A DNA stretch of 64,000 bases, from NCBI GenBank assembly GCA_964638225.1, contig CAZWYL010000001.1, positions 1 to 64,000 of the forward strand. The letters are read 5' to 3'. Made by a program: the position numbers and the translations under genes. The stretch is from WJKK01 sp964638225. GTDB lineage: Bacteria; Patescibacteriota; WWE3; UBA101185; UBA10185. Each line of letters begins with the position of its first letter. Positions within the stretch are counted from its first letter, which is position 1. The notes under the pieces were generated by a model, which was not told where the DNA came from, searched no databases, and saw only the letters and a program-made list of their open reading frames with translations. Below, in pieces: positions 51,625-60,239 of this stretch.

Positions 51625-53787
51625 TTATTTACCTTCTAGTATTAAATTATGACTCTCCTCCCCCTCCTCATTCGTACGCTCACCTTCTTCTCCAAATTCA
51701 GCCTCTGCTCCATTCTCCTCCCCAACCTCATCATAAACAACAGCTTCATTAACATCTCTTTCAAAATTATTTATTAAATCCTTAAGTTCTTGAGGGGTTT
51801 CCGGAATTTTATCGGGATTTTGCCTCAAATCCTCGAGAATCACCAAACCCTGAGAAGAAAAAGCGGACAACTTAGCCATTCGCAGTTCCATCTCATTCCT
51901 AACTCGATCAACCTCTCTCAAAAGCAACTCCGGATCCTCTTCCAGATCAATACCTCTTTGGATTAAATTCCTCCTCGCAATTCTAAGATACTCGTTTCTC
52001 CTGCCGTAAATAGATAGAAACTTCAAGTATCCATTTCTTATATTTTCTTGAACCTTTTCTAGTTCAGAATACCTATCCTCGGGATCGTCTAAATCCATCT
52101 CTTCCAAACCTTCAAAACTTTCCTCAAAATGCGCCAACTGCAAATGAGCCATAAACCAAGCTTTCTGTGGGTCTGATTCCACCTGGTTTACGTGACTCTC
52201 GGCCGTCGATACAACTACTGGAGACTCCCGCTCATCCTCTGGTTGAGATTCTTGCTCCCGCTCAAAATTATCTCTCTCTTGAGCATTCTTCACCTTCTCA
52301 TATTTCAACCCTACTCTCTCAAAACTTGCAACAGTTCTCTTTAAATTACGCCTCCAAGTATTATATTGCTGTGCATCCAGAGGTAACCAACAAGCTTTCT
52401 TCTTAATATCCTCGCCCTCTTTATACTCACGAATTACGGGAACTTTGTAGAATCCGTCTTCTTGTTCACAACACTCTAATTGCCACAAAAGTTCCTGTGC
52501 CTTAACAATGGAATTTGCACCGGACTCCAAAGAATAAATAGTTTGGTAATAATAACCTTCCTCACCCGAAGATTCGCCTATTGCCAAACCCATATCCTCC
52601 CCCTTGGTCTTCACTTCAGAAAATGTGCTTCTTGCTACCTTAACTTTAACAAACTTTTCTTCAAACTCTCCGGATAACGCGGCGGGGACTTTAACAGTTT
52701 CATCACGTAGAAAGAAAAATTGCGGGGGCTTTACTTCCTTATTTCTAAAAAACCCCTTAGTATAATCCCGCATGGGGTTTCCTTCTGAATCCACACCTTG
52801 AGTATTAATAACAAATCCTTCATCTTCCTTCACTTTTGCCCCCCAATTTCTGAAACCCTCTTTAAATTTCCTTTTATATCCCTCAGTTGTACGCTGCTCA
52901 AATACAGCTTCTTCTCCGCCCTCACCTCCGGTAGACTCCTCACTTGCCTCTTCTGCCTCCTCAATCTCATCTTCTGGTATCAAATCTGGCCGTTCAATTG
53001 TAAGGGAGAGCGGTTCCCAAGGATGATTATCGGGGGAATGCTCGCAAAATTCTCTAACAAAACTTTGTAAGCGTTCTTGGCGAGCCTTCCTAACCTCTTC
53101 TAACCTACCATCAAAGTCCTCCACTACACTACCGTCCTCTTCCAAAAAATTCTCTGCATAATCTATAGAAAATACATTTAATTGCTCTTTCAAGTCAGTC
53201 AACACTTGCTGCTGTTTTTCAGAAAAACTATCCTCAAGCTCATCCAAACTATCCTCATCAGAAACCAAATATGCTAAACCTTCAAAAATCCTTTTCTTAA
53301 CATCATTTTGCTCCTCCTCATCTGCGATTTCGCTCGCACTTTCAAGTGAATTCTCAAGAACAACCAAAACTTCCTTATAACCCTGCCTATAATCTAATAT
53401 TATTGCCTCCGCCTCTTCACTTAGACGCTCGGGTTCGTCCTCATCAGAAAAAACCTGACAGATTGCATCATAAGCAGTAACCTCCTCTTCTTGGCCCCCA
53501 ATAGTCATTGTCTTTTTTTCTTCATTAAAATCATGAGAGCTCACCAATTCTCTAAGCTTTCCTATAGAGTCGCTATAGTCCCGATCTTCTACCTCTCGCT
53601 GAGCTAAGATTAGAAAATCCTCTACTTTATCTATTTCTTCGGGGAAAATCTTTTCCTCAAAATTAGAGGGGAACTCGATAAGATCGAAAATCTCACGGCT
53701 TTCCCCTCTAACAAAGGGTTCTACCTTCTCTGGTTCGGTAAAACTCCTTTCACCATTGGGCTGTAAAGTTGTAATTCCATTTGGCAT
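51625..53787 (-). CDS. Large acidic soluble protein of unknown function
   Basis: 720 residues, very rich in Glu and Asp, no membrane segment and no signal peptide. Charged helical stretches dominate residues 20-320 and 530-720; a less charged part at about 340-500 (GVDSEGNPMRDYTKGFFRNK; CWLPLDAQQYNTWRRNLKRT) may be a folded domain. I do not recognise it. It follows the VirD4-like ATPase by 13 bp. TACTAT lies exactly 6 nt before ATG 53787. Confidence 0.6.
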   Translation of the reverse strand: MPNGITTLQPNGERSFTEPEKVEPFVRGESREIFDLIEFPSNFEEKIFPEEIDKVEDFLILAQREVEDRDYSDSIGKLRELVSSHDFNEEKKTMTIGGQEEEVTAYDAICQVFSDEDEPERLSEEAEAIILDYRQGYKEVLVVLENSLESASEIADEEEQNDVKKRIFEGLAYLVSDEDSLDELEDSFSEKQQQVLTDLKEQLNVFSIDYAENFLEEDGSVVEDFDGRLEEVRKARQERLQSFVREFCEHSPDNHPWEPLSLTIERPDLIPEDEIEEAEEASEESTGGEGGEEAVFEQRTTEGYKRKFKEGFRNWGAKVKEDEGFVINTQGVDSEGNPMRDYTKGFFRNKEVKPPQFFFLRDETVKVPAALSGEFEEKFVKVKVARSTFSEVKTKGEDMGLAIGESSGEEGYYYQTIYSLESGANSIVKAQELLWQLECCEQEDGFYKVPVIREYKEGEDIKKKACWLPLDAQQYNTWRRNLKRTVASFERVGLKYEKVKNAQERDNFEREQESQPEDERESPVVVSTAESHVNQVESDPQKAWFMAHLQLAHFEESFEGLEEMDLDDPEDRYSELEKVQENIRNGYLKFLSIYGRRNEYLRIARRNLIQRGIDLEEDPELLLREVDRVRNEMELRMAKLSAFSSQGLVILEDLRQNPDKIPETPQELKDLINNFERDVNEAVVYDEVGEENGAEAEFGEEGERTNEEGEESHNLILEGK

Positions 53788-53793
53788 AAGTCA

Positions 53794-53799
53794 ATAGTA
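53794..53799 (-). promoter_or_regulatory. -10 box TACTAT, 6 nt before 53787 ATG
   Basis: TACTAT, then TGACTT, then ATG 53787, in the 13-bp gap between two same-strand genes. An internal leaderless promoter is possible; no clear -35. Confidence 0.4.
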
Positions 53800-53800
53800 C

Positions 53801-56212
53801 CTAAAAAGGTATCCTCTTTCTAGACTTCGGGGAAGATGGTTTCTCCTCTATACCAGAGCGTCTATCTATATACTCTTCAACTTCCTTGCGATCAACCCCA
53901 TATTTCATCCTAGAATGTTCTCTAATCCTTTCAGCAACAACGGAGCTCTTATTGTCATTTGCTATGTTAACCATTTCCCAGTCCACTTTCATTGAAAATG
54001 GGGCCGTTGGATGGCCCTCTGCAAGAAGCTTAGTGTAATAATTTCCTACCGGGAGGTTAATTAAATCACTTTGAGTGAGTTTAGGCTGAAATTGATTTTC
54101 CAAAAATTCGCCATCTTCAGAACCAACTCTAAAAACTGCCATAGTACCTACATTTCCAAAAACAGCTTCTCTAATTTCGTCGGTCAGCTGAGAAATAAAC
54201 TGATGCGCCACTATTAAATTTAATTTGTACTTGCGTGCTTCCGAAAGAATAGTTGCAAAATCAGAAGTGGCAAAGTTCTGAAACTCATCTACATACAAGT
54301 AGAAGTGAGGAAATTCTTCTCTACCAAGCTTGGAAGCTCTCCCCAAAGCAGCCTGCAGTATGCGCGGAACTAAAAGCAATCCCAAAAAGTTGGAGTTCTC
54401 TTCCCCAATCTTGCCTTTAGATAAGTCAACCAACAAGATTTTCCTTTCTACCATTATCTTGGGAAAATTAATTGCGGATTTAGGCTGACCTAAAATGTTG
54501 CGCATGGTTACATCAGTCACAAAGCGGTCAAACTTGGAAACAAAGTAGCCCATTTTTTCTCCTTTATGATAATCACTTGTCTTAGCCATTTCATCTGTCC
54601 AATAACGCTTTACCAGCGGATCTTTTAGTTTAGGTAAAAAGCTTTTGGCATAAGACTCATCTATCAACAAACGTAAAACATCAACCAGAGTACTGTTCGG
54701 ATCAGTCATGGCCGTCAACATAACGTTCCTAATTGCACGCTCCAATTGAGGGCCCATAATTCCCTGCCTGTTGGGATCATAAAGCTTATACAAAAGGGCA
54801 ATAAATGAATTTATTACCATGTGTTTCTCTTCCTCAGAATGTGCCTCCAGAATATTAAGTCCCATAGGCCTTTCTAGATCAGAAACATCAAACAGGATTA
54901 CATCCTCTGCCCGCTCTTCCGGAATCTTCTCTAAAATATCGTCTATGTCACTGCCATGCGGGTCAATAAAAGCTAAACCCTCTCCATTTCTTATATCCTG
55001 CAGCGCAAGGGTTTTCATAAACTCAGATTTTCCTGTACCTGTCTGTCCGATAATATAAAAATGGCGAGTCCTATCCTCAGGTAACATACATATCTTCTTC
55101 TCCATGCCTCTAAAGGCATTCTTCCCCAGGTAAATGCCCTCAGAGGGTACATCTTCCGGAGCAGGAACTTTTCGAGCCTTTAACCACTTTATTCCGGGGG
55201 TTTTAACCTCATTATTAGGAAAATGAAATATAGTAGCCATTTCCTCAGTATTCAATACAGAAATATTTCTATAAAGAGGAATATCTAAAATTGGAATACT
55301 TAAATCAATAACCTGGATAGTACGATAAATGAAATTATCAACGATTTTGCGTTCATTAGGTTTAATTTTTTTGAACTTGTTATATTTAATATCAGTGAAT
55401 TGATCAAAAGAAGTTACAATATTCTGAATGTGATGTTCCGCGGTGACTTTATCTTCAGCAATAGAAACTACTCTAATTGCTACATCAAATCCCGGCTTAG
55501 AAACTTTTTTCTCAACTCCTTCAATGAAGGAGGTATCAACACTAGAACCACCTTCCGGATCCGAGCTCTTCTTTCTAATACCGGCAACAAAAGCATTTCC
55601 CTGTCTACGCCAATTGTTATTTGCGGGCCTTACAATATACTGAAGAGCTACTACATCATCATCCGAAAGCTTGCCCATAGAAGAAGTGATTGTGCTTAAA
55701 GCATCTGAGGCTAAATCTTCAAACGTCCTAATTGGATAGTAAGGAGCCCCGGAAAGTTTTATTTCTGCAACAGCAGTAAAGTCTCCTCGATCCCAAACTT
55801 CATTGGGATCAATAATATCTATCTCTGCCTCCGGATACGCCCCATTAATTTTCTTCTCCACGGCCAAAGCTAATTCATCGGGCACCACAACATAAAATCC
55901 TATCCCCGAAGTTTTAGCCACAATTTCAAACGAAATTCTGTACTGCCCTTGCCAGAGAGTTTTCCACCAAGATCTCTTAAAACCCCATAAACTTGCAAAA
56001 AACTGCTCTGCTGCTTCCACTTCCACTTCATTCTCTGAGGGAAGTTTCACCAAAAGAAACGTCAGATCAAACTTGTTCAAATCCTCTATCTTTTTTCTTC
56101 TTCGACTTAGATAAAGTACAGTCGTACCAATAAGCAATCCAATTAAAATAATCGAATATATAGAAATCCAAAAAATTACGTATAAAGTTTGATTAAGATT
56201 TACCAGACCCAT
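53801..56212 (-). CDS. VirD4/TraG-like DNA-transport ATPase (type IV secretion DNA-binding domain)
   Basis: 803 residues. One N-terminal helix at about 10-35, a regulatory region, then the motor: Walker A GQTGTGKS at 389-396, GEGLAFIDPHGSDIDD, Walker B with FYLYVDEFQNFAT, NLIVAHQFISQL, and TraG-like end RVGSEDGEFLENQF. CPR genomes carry this membrane ATPase widely, and it may move DNA or protein across the membrane. Overlaps the acidic 131-residue gene by 20 bp. No relaxase or pilin is present, so a plasmid transfer origin is not supported. Confidence 0.8.
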   Translation of the reverse strand: MGLVNLNQTLYVIFWISIYSIILIGLLIGTTVLYLSRRRKKIEDLNKFDLTFLLVKLPSENEVEVEAAEQFFASLWGFKRSWWKTLWQGQYRISFEIVAKTSGIGFYVVVPDELALAVEKKINGAYPEAEIDIIDPNEVWDRGDFTAVAEIKLSGAPYYPIRTFEDLASDALSTITSSMGKLSDDDVVALQYIVRPANNNWRRQGNAFVAGIRKKSSDPEGGSSVDTSFIEGVEKKVSKPGFDVAIRVVSIAEDKVTAEHHIQNIVTSFDQFTDIKYNKFKKIKPNERKIVDNFIYRTIQVIDLSIPILDIPLYRNISVLNTEEMATIFHFPNNEVKTPGIKWLKARKVPAPEDVPSEGIYLGKNAFRGMEKKICMLPEDRTRHFYIIGQTGTGKSEFMKTLALQDIRNGEGLAFIDPHGSDIDDILEKIPEERAEDVILFDVSDLERPMGLNILEAHSEEEKHMVINSFIALLYKLYDPNRQGIMGPQLERAIRNVMLTAMTDPNSTLVDVLRLLIDESYAKSFLPKLKDPLVKRYWTDEMAKTSDYHKGEKMGYFVSKFDRFVTDVTMRNILGQPKSAINFPKIMVERKILLVDLSKGKIGEENSNFLGLLLVPRILQAALGRASKLGREEFPHFYLYVDEFQNFATSDFATILSEARKYKLNLIVAHQFISQLTDEIREAVFGNVGTMAVFRVGSEDGEFLENQFQPKLTQSDLINLPVGNYYTKLLAEGHPTAPFSMKVDWEMVNIANDNKSSVVAERIREHSRMKYGVDRKEVEEYIDRRSGIEEKPSSPKSRKRIPF

Positions 56213-56588
56213 TGTCAGTATTTACTCCTTTTACACCTTCTATAAATTCTTCCTCCTCTTCATCGCCGTAGCGGGTTAACTCACTTTGAGATTCGGACAA
56301 AGAAATCGATTTTACTCCCTTTGATCTTTTATCTAGAATTCTACCCTGTGATTTGCTTGAATTATCGAAATCAGAAGATTCCTCTTCGTCTTCTTCCCTG
56401 GATTTGGGAATAGGAGGTTTTGGTGAAGTAAATACCTCCGGAGCTTTTTCTTCTTCCGGAGAACGCTCACTTTCTATAGAAGGCAAACCCTCAGGAGAAC
56501 CTGATGGAACGTCAGCAGAAGGAGCAATATCATTACCCTCATTTCCATTTTGATCTTCAATTTGACCTAGATCATCAGAATCCTGCAT
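56193..56588 (-). CDS. Acidic, probably disordered protein
   Basis: 131 residues, mostly Ser, Glu, Asp, Gly and Pro, low complexity, no membrane helix. GAGGA precedes the ATG, and its end overlaps the VirD4-like gene by 20 bp. Perhaps a flexible partner of that ATPase; function unknown. Confidence 0.55.
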   Translation of the reverse strand: MQDSDDLGQIEDQNGNEGNDIAPSADVPSGSPEGLPSIESERSPEEEKAPEVFTSPKPPIPKSREEDEEESSDFDNSSKSQGRILDKRSKGVKSISLSESQSELTRYGDEEEEEFIEGVKGVNTDNGSGKS

Positions 56589-56591
56589 GAG

Positions 56592-56843
56592 TTATTCCTC
56601 CGAAATCTCTTTCTCACCCTCTAGACCTTTTTTAAATGAATCTATATAAGGGTCCGCTTCCTCTTTCACTTCTGAAATCTTTTCCGAACTCACCTCAGAA
56701 AGTCTTTCTAACTTTTTCAACAATTCGTTTAACTCTTTGGATAAATTATCCCGTGTTTCCTCTCCTTTCCTTGGAGCAAAAAGAACTCCAAAAATCCCTC
56801 CGATTATGATTCCCAACCAAAAGTTATTTCTTTTTTTTGCCAT
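56592..56843 (-). CDS. YtxH-domain small membrane protein
   Basis: 83 residues from ATG 56843, which has a GGAGG-type site in the upstream gene; the longer frame to 56882 is less likely. WLGIIIGGIFGVLFAPRKGEETR is the YtxH signature (one helix plus APRKG), followed by an amphipathic helix. Overlaps the preceding gene by 20 bp. Confidence 0.8.
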   Translation of the reverse strand: MAKKRNNFWLGIIIGGIFGVLFAPRKGEETRDNLSKELNELLKKLERLSEVSSEKISEVKEEADPYIDSFKKGLEGEKEISEE

Positions 56844-57123
56844 TTTTCTCCTCCTCCTGAGAATCTGATTTCCAAATATCACTCAACGTATTAATGGATC
56901 TTGTCTGTTGAAAACCCTTCAACAAAGCAAATACAAAGGGAGCTATTTTTAAGGCCGAGCCCATAACTGAATTGGAAAAATGAGTGACATCGCTTAGAAG
57001 AGCTTGGACGGTTTTGAAAACCTTCCTAACCTGAACAAAAAGAAAAATTGCGAAAGCAATCCAAATTACAAAATTGATACTCAGTAAAACTATAAAAATT
57101 GTTGTTAATGTTTGTGTAGACAT
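56824..57123 (-). CDS. Small membrane protein (DUF948-like)
   Basis: 99 residues, one N-terminal helix (about 8-32), then FLFVQVRKVFKTVQALLSDV and an amphipathic part, ending in a Lys-rich tail. DUF948 and YtxH proteins often sit side by side as here. No good Shine-Dalgarno before ATG 57123. Confidence 0.6.
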   Translation of the reverse strand: MSTQTLTTIFIVLLSINFVIWIAFAIFLFVQVRKVFKTVQALLSDVTHFSNSVMGSALKIAPFVFALLKGFQQTRSINTLSDIWKSDSQEEEKNGKKKK

Positions 57124-57166
57124 AGGCAGTACTTACTTAATTAAAAGTATAGCACACACTACTTAT

Positions 57167-57895
57167 CTAATTCACGGTAGAAATATCTTCAACAGGCTCA
57201 CTGATATCTTCTTCCTTGTTGTTAAATTCCTCTTCCTCTTCTTGAGATTCTTGCGGGCGGTATATCACGGTTAAAACCTTCTCTGTTTTTTTGTCCAACT
57301 TACTTATGGAGGTTATATTCAACGTATTTACACCCTCTTTTAAAGTCAAAGATGTTGCAAAAGATCCATCTGGTTTAAGTAATATTCTTTCTCCATTTAC
57401 AAATAAAACCGAATCTATATCAGTATTTCCTGTTATATCAACTAGAGAATCATGTACAATTTCATTATTTTGGGGAGAATGGATCTCCAATTCGGGGGGA
57501 CCTGAATAAGTTTTGTAGGAATAAAACAGATAACCAAAAAAGGAGAACAAAAGAACTAAACCCAGACCAATTAGAATTTTATTGCTCGTTAAAGTGAAAC
57601 CTTTTTTCAAATCGCTTAAAATTTTCCTTTCACCCTTGCTATCTAACGCATCCTCAAAAACATTACTATACTCGCGCCTCCACAGTGCAAGTATCTGATT
57701 TACATTCAAATTCAACAACTCAGCATAGATTTTTAAAAATCCCTTGGCATGAATCTTTCCGTCGAAAACACTGTAATCATTCTGTTCTAAAGCCTTTATA
57801 TAATTAGGATGAATCTTTATTCTTGAATATACCTGATTATAAGTTAATTTTTGTTTTTTTCTCTGAGATTTCAATATCTCACCTAAATTTTTCAT
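57167..57895 (-). CDS. RodZ-like protein: HTH, one helix, beta domain
   Basis: 242 residues. HTH of the RodZ type at about 5-75 (LGEILKSQRKKQKLTYNQV; ALEQNDYSVFDG), helix at about 105-126, and an outside beta domain (about 135-215, with DGSFATSLTLKEGVNTLNIT), ending in an acidic tail. RodZ links MreB to the cell wall in rod-shaped cells; MreB is not in this window. Ends the ftsK unit, 21 bp after ftsK. Confidence 0.8.
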   Translation of the reverse strand: MKNLGEILKSQRKKQKLTYNQVYSRIKIHPNYIKALEQNDYSVFDGKIHAKGFLKIYAELLNLNVNQILALWRREYSNVFEDALDSKGERKILSDLKKGFTLTSNKILIGLGLVLLFSFFGYLFYSYKTYSGPPELEIHSPQNNEIVHDSLVDITGNTDIDSVLFVNGERILLKPDGSFATSLTLKEGVNTLNITSISKLDKKTEKVLTVIYRPQESQEEEEEFNNKEEDISEPVEDISTVN

Positions 57896-57916
57896 ATTTT
57901 ATTGGTTGAAGAACAA

Positions 57917-60220
57917 CTAGATAGGTAAATCTTCGGAATCATCTTTGTTAGGGTGGCTATCAATTAGAAGTTCTCGCGGACGACTGCCATCTTTTGGACC
58001 AACAATTCCTGCAGCCTCAAGTTCATCTAAAATCCTGGCTGCCCTGGCATAACCAATAGAAAGCCGACGCTGTAACAAAGATGCAGAACCCCTATCAGCA
58101 TTTAAACAAACATCGATAGCTTCATCAAAAAGCTCATCTACAGCCTCACCTCCAGCAGCAATACTTGTATTCCTTTGCTCTATTTTCTTTTCGGTTTTAA
58201 GCACTTCTTCCTTATATTCAGGTTCTACACCCTGAGATTTCAGGTAGCTCACCAAGTTTGAAATTTCATTTTCGGTTACCAGAGAACCCTGAAGACGCGA
58301 AGGTTTAGAAGCATCCGGAGGTACAAAAAGCATGTCTCCCTGACCTAAAAGTTTCTCGGCACCGGGCTGGTCTATAATAACTCGAGAGTCAACTTGACTA
58401 GAGACGTTAAAGGCGATTCGACAGGGAATATTTGCTTTAATTAATCCGGTTATAACGTTTGTAGAAGGTCTCTGTACTGATAAAACTAGATGTATGCCGG
58501 TAGCGCGTGCCAACTGAGCCATCCGAATGATGCTTTTTTCCACCGCGGAGGGATCCGCAACCATAATCTCACCCAATTCATCAACTACAATAACTATGTA
58601 AGGAAGTGCTTGAAATCCAGACTTCTCATTATATGAATCAATATTACGAGCACGGGCACTTTCGAAAAGCTTATAACGGCGCTCCATTTCCATTACTGCC
58701 CATTTAAAAATAGAAGGAGATTTGTCTACATCAGTAACTACTGGAGTTAGTAAATGCGGGATACCCTCATAATGGCTAAACTCAACTCTCTTGGGATCCA
58801 CTAGGATAAACTTGCATTCCTGGGGAGTTGCTCTATACAGTATGGAAAATAAAAGAGAATGTAAAAACACCGATTTACCAGAACCAGTAGCTCCTGCAAC
58901 AAGTAAGTGGGGCATCCTTCCAATATCATAAACAATCGATTTTCCTCCTACATCCTTACCTAAAACAATTCCAATTTTCGATTCCAAAGACTTCATGGGT
59001 TCAGAAGTTAGTAAAGTTTTAAAATGAACGTTAACACGAGTATTATTGGGAACTTCTATACCTACAAGAGATCTGCCGGGAATTGGTGCTTCAATACGCA
59101 CTGATCCAGTTGGCGAGGCAAGGGCTAGAGCTAAATCATATTGTAAGTTAACTATTTTTGAAATTTTCGTTCCTGTAGCTGTGTCAAGAGCATACTGAGT
59201 TACTGAGGGGCCAGCTTTAATCTCTTTTACTGTGGCCTTGATTCCAAAGGATTTTAAAGTATCCTCAATAACTTCAGCTCGGGCTTTAACATTACCTGCA
59301 TCTGGTTTAACTGGCGAGGGATCTTCTAATAGATCTTGTGGGGGTAATTCCCAAACCTTATCGACATAAGGAAGGTTAGGAACCAGGGAAGTAACCTCCT
59401 CCTCCTCATTTGTTGAAGAACTTGGTGATGGAACTTCTTCATCCTGCGGTTCGGAATAAGAGGGAAGAACTTCGATTTTTGAAGTACTTTCTTTTTCCAA
59501 TTCTTCTGTCGAAAAGGATTCCTCCCTTTCTTTATCTGACTCTTCTCCCTCACCATTACCCTCTAAAGCTCTGTGAGCTAACTGGCTTACAGTCTCCGCT
59601 AGACCAGGACTTTCCTGATCTTCCTCTTCTTCAGATTTCTCTTCAGATTCCTCTTCCCCTTCTCCTTTTTCAGGAAAAATCTTTCTAAAAAGTATCAAAA
59701 TAAACTCAAAAAGTTTATTTAAAGAAATATTAAAAATCAGTATTATAGATATCAAAACTCCTGAAACAAGAACCAGAGACGCGCCATAAATACTTACAGA
59801 ACTATTTAAAAATGACAAAACGTTATATCCTATCAGACCGCCGCATTGACCTTCAGAAGCACGCGTATAAGGCTCGGTGCGCCAACAAAAAAGCCCAAAA
59901 AAACCGGAGCTGAAAATCAGGAAACCTAAAAGACCGAGAAAAACCCTAACATCCTTAAATTTGTGTTTTAAAGCATCTATGAAAAAAGTTGTTAAAAGAA
60001 AAAAGAGAAAAGGAATGGTATAAGCTGCAAAACCAAATCCCCGCAGAAGCAGATCTCTAATTTTAGCGTTCCAACTATAACCTGGAAGGAGAAGAGAAAT
60101 TAAACTTAAACCACCTAAAAGAAAGAAAACAACAACAGCCACGGACTTTATTACCTCCGGTCTTAAGTCAAAACCGACTTTCAACCTGAATTTTTTCTTT
60201 CTTCCTCTTTTTCTGGCCAT
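57917..60220 (-). CDS. ftsK: DNA translocase FtsK/SpoIIIE
   Basis: Division-site DNA pump, 767 residues. Four membrane helices in residues 25-175, an acidic linker (about 185-275), the motor with Walker A GATGSGKS at 443-450 and Walker B IVVDELGEIM, and the C-terminal gamma winged helix (about 690-767; LLQRRLSIGYARAARILDEL). The linker is short compared with E. coli FtsK. Lies between rnj and the RodZ-like gene. Confidence 0.95.
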   Translation of the reverse strand: MARKRGRKKKFRLKVGFDLRPEVIKSVAVVVFFLLGGLSLISLLLPGYSWNAKIRDLLLRGFGFAAYTIPFLFFLLTTFFIDALKHKFKDVRVFLGLLGFLIFSSGFFGLFCWRTEPYTRASEGQCGGLIGYNVLSFLNSSVSIYGASLVLVSGVLISIILIFNISLNKLFEFILILFRKIFPEKGEGEEESEEKSEEEEDQESPGLAETVSQLAHRALEGNGEGEESDKEREESFSTEELEKESTSKIEVLPSYSEPQDEEVPSPSSSTNEEEEVTSLVPNLPYVDKVWELPPQDLLEDPSPVKPDAGNVKARAEVIEDTLKSFGIKATVKEIKAGPSVTQYALDTATGTKISKIVNLQYDLALALASPTGSVRIEAPIPGRSLVGIEVPNNTRVNVHFKTLLTSEPMKSLESKIGIVLGKDVGGKSIVYDIGRMPHLLVAGATGSGKSVFLHSLLFSILYRATPQECKFILVDPKRVEFSHYEGIPHLLTPVVTDVDKSPSIFKWAVMEMERRYKLFESARARNIDSYNEKSGFQALPYIVIVVDELGEIMVADPSAVEKSIIRMAQLARATGIHLVLSVQRPSTNVITGLIKANIPCRIAFNVSSQVDSRVIIDQPGAEKLLGQGDMLFVPPDASKPSRLQGSLVTENEISNLVSYLKSQGVEPEYKEEVLKTEKKIEQRNTSIAAGGEAVDELFDEAIDVCLNADRGSASLLQRRLSIGYARAARILDELEAAGIVGPKDGSRPRELLIDSHPNKDDSEDLPI

Positions 60221-60239
60221 TAGGGCAATTTTATCAAAA

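Noticed and set aside
53801..56212. Conjugative element or plasmid marker
   Set aside because: A VirD4-like ATPase alone is common in CPR chromosomes; no relaxase, integrase, pilin or transfer origin is present.
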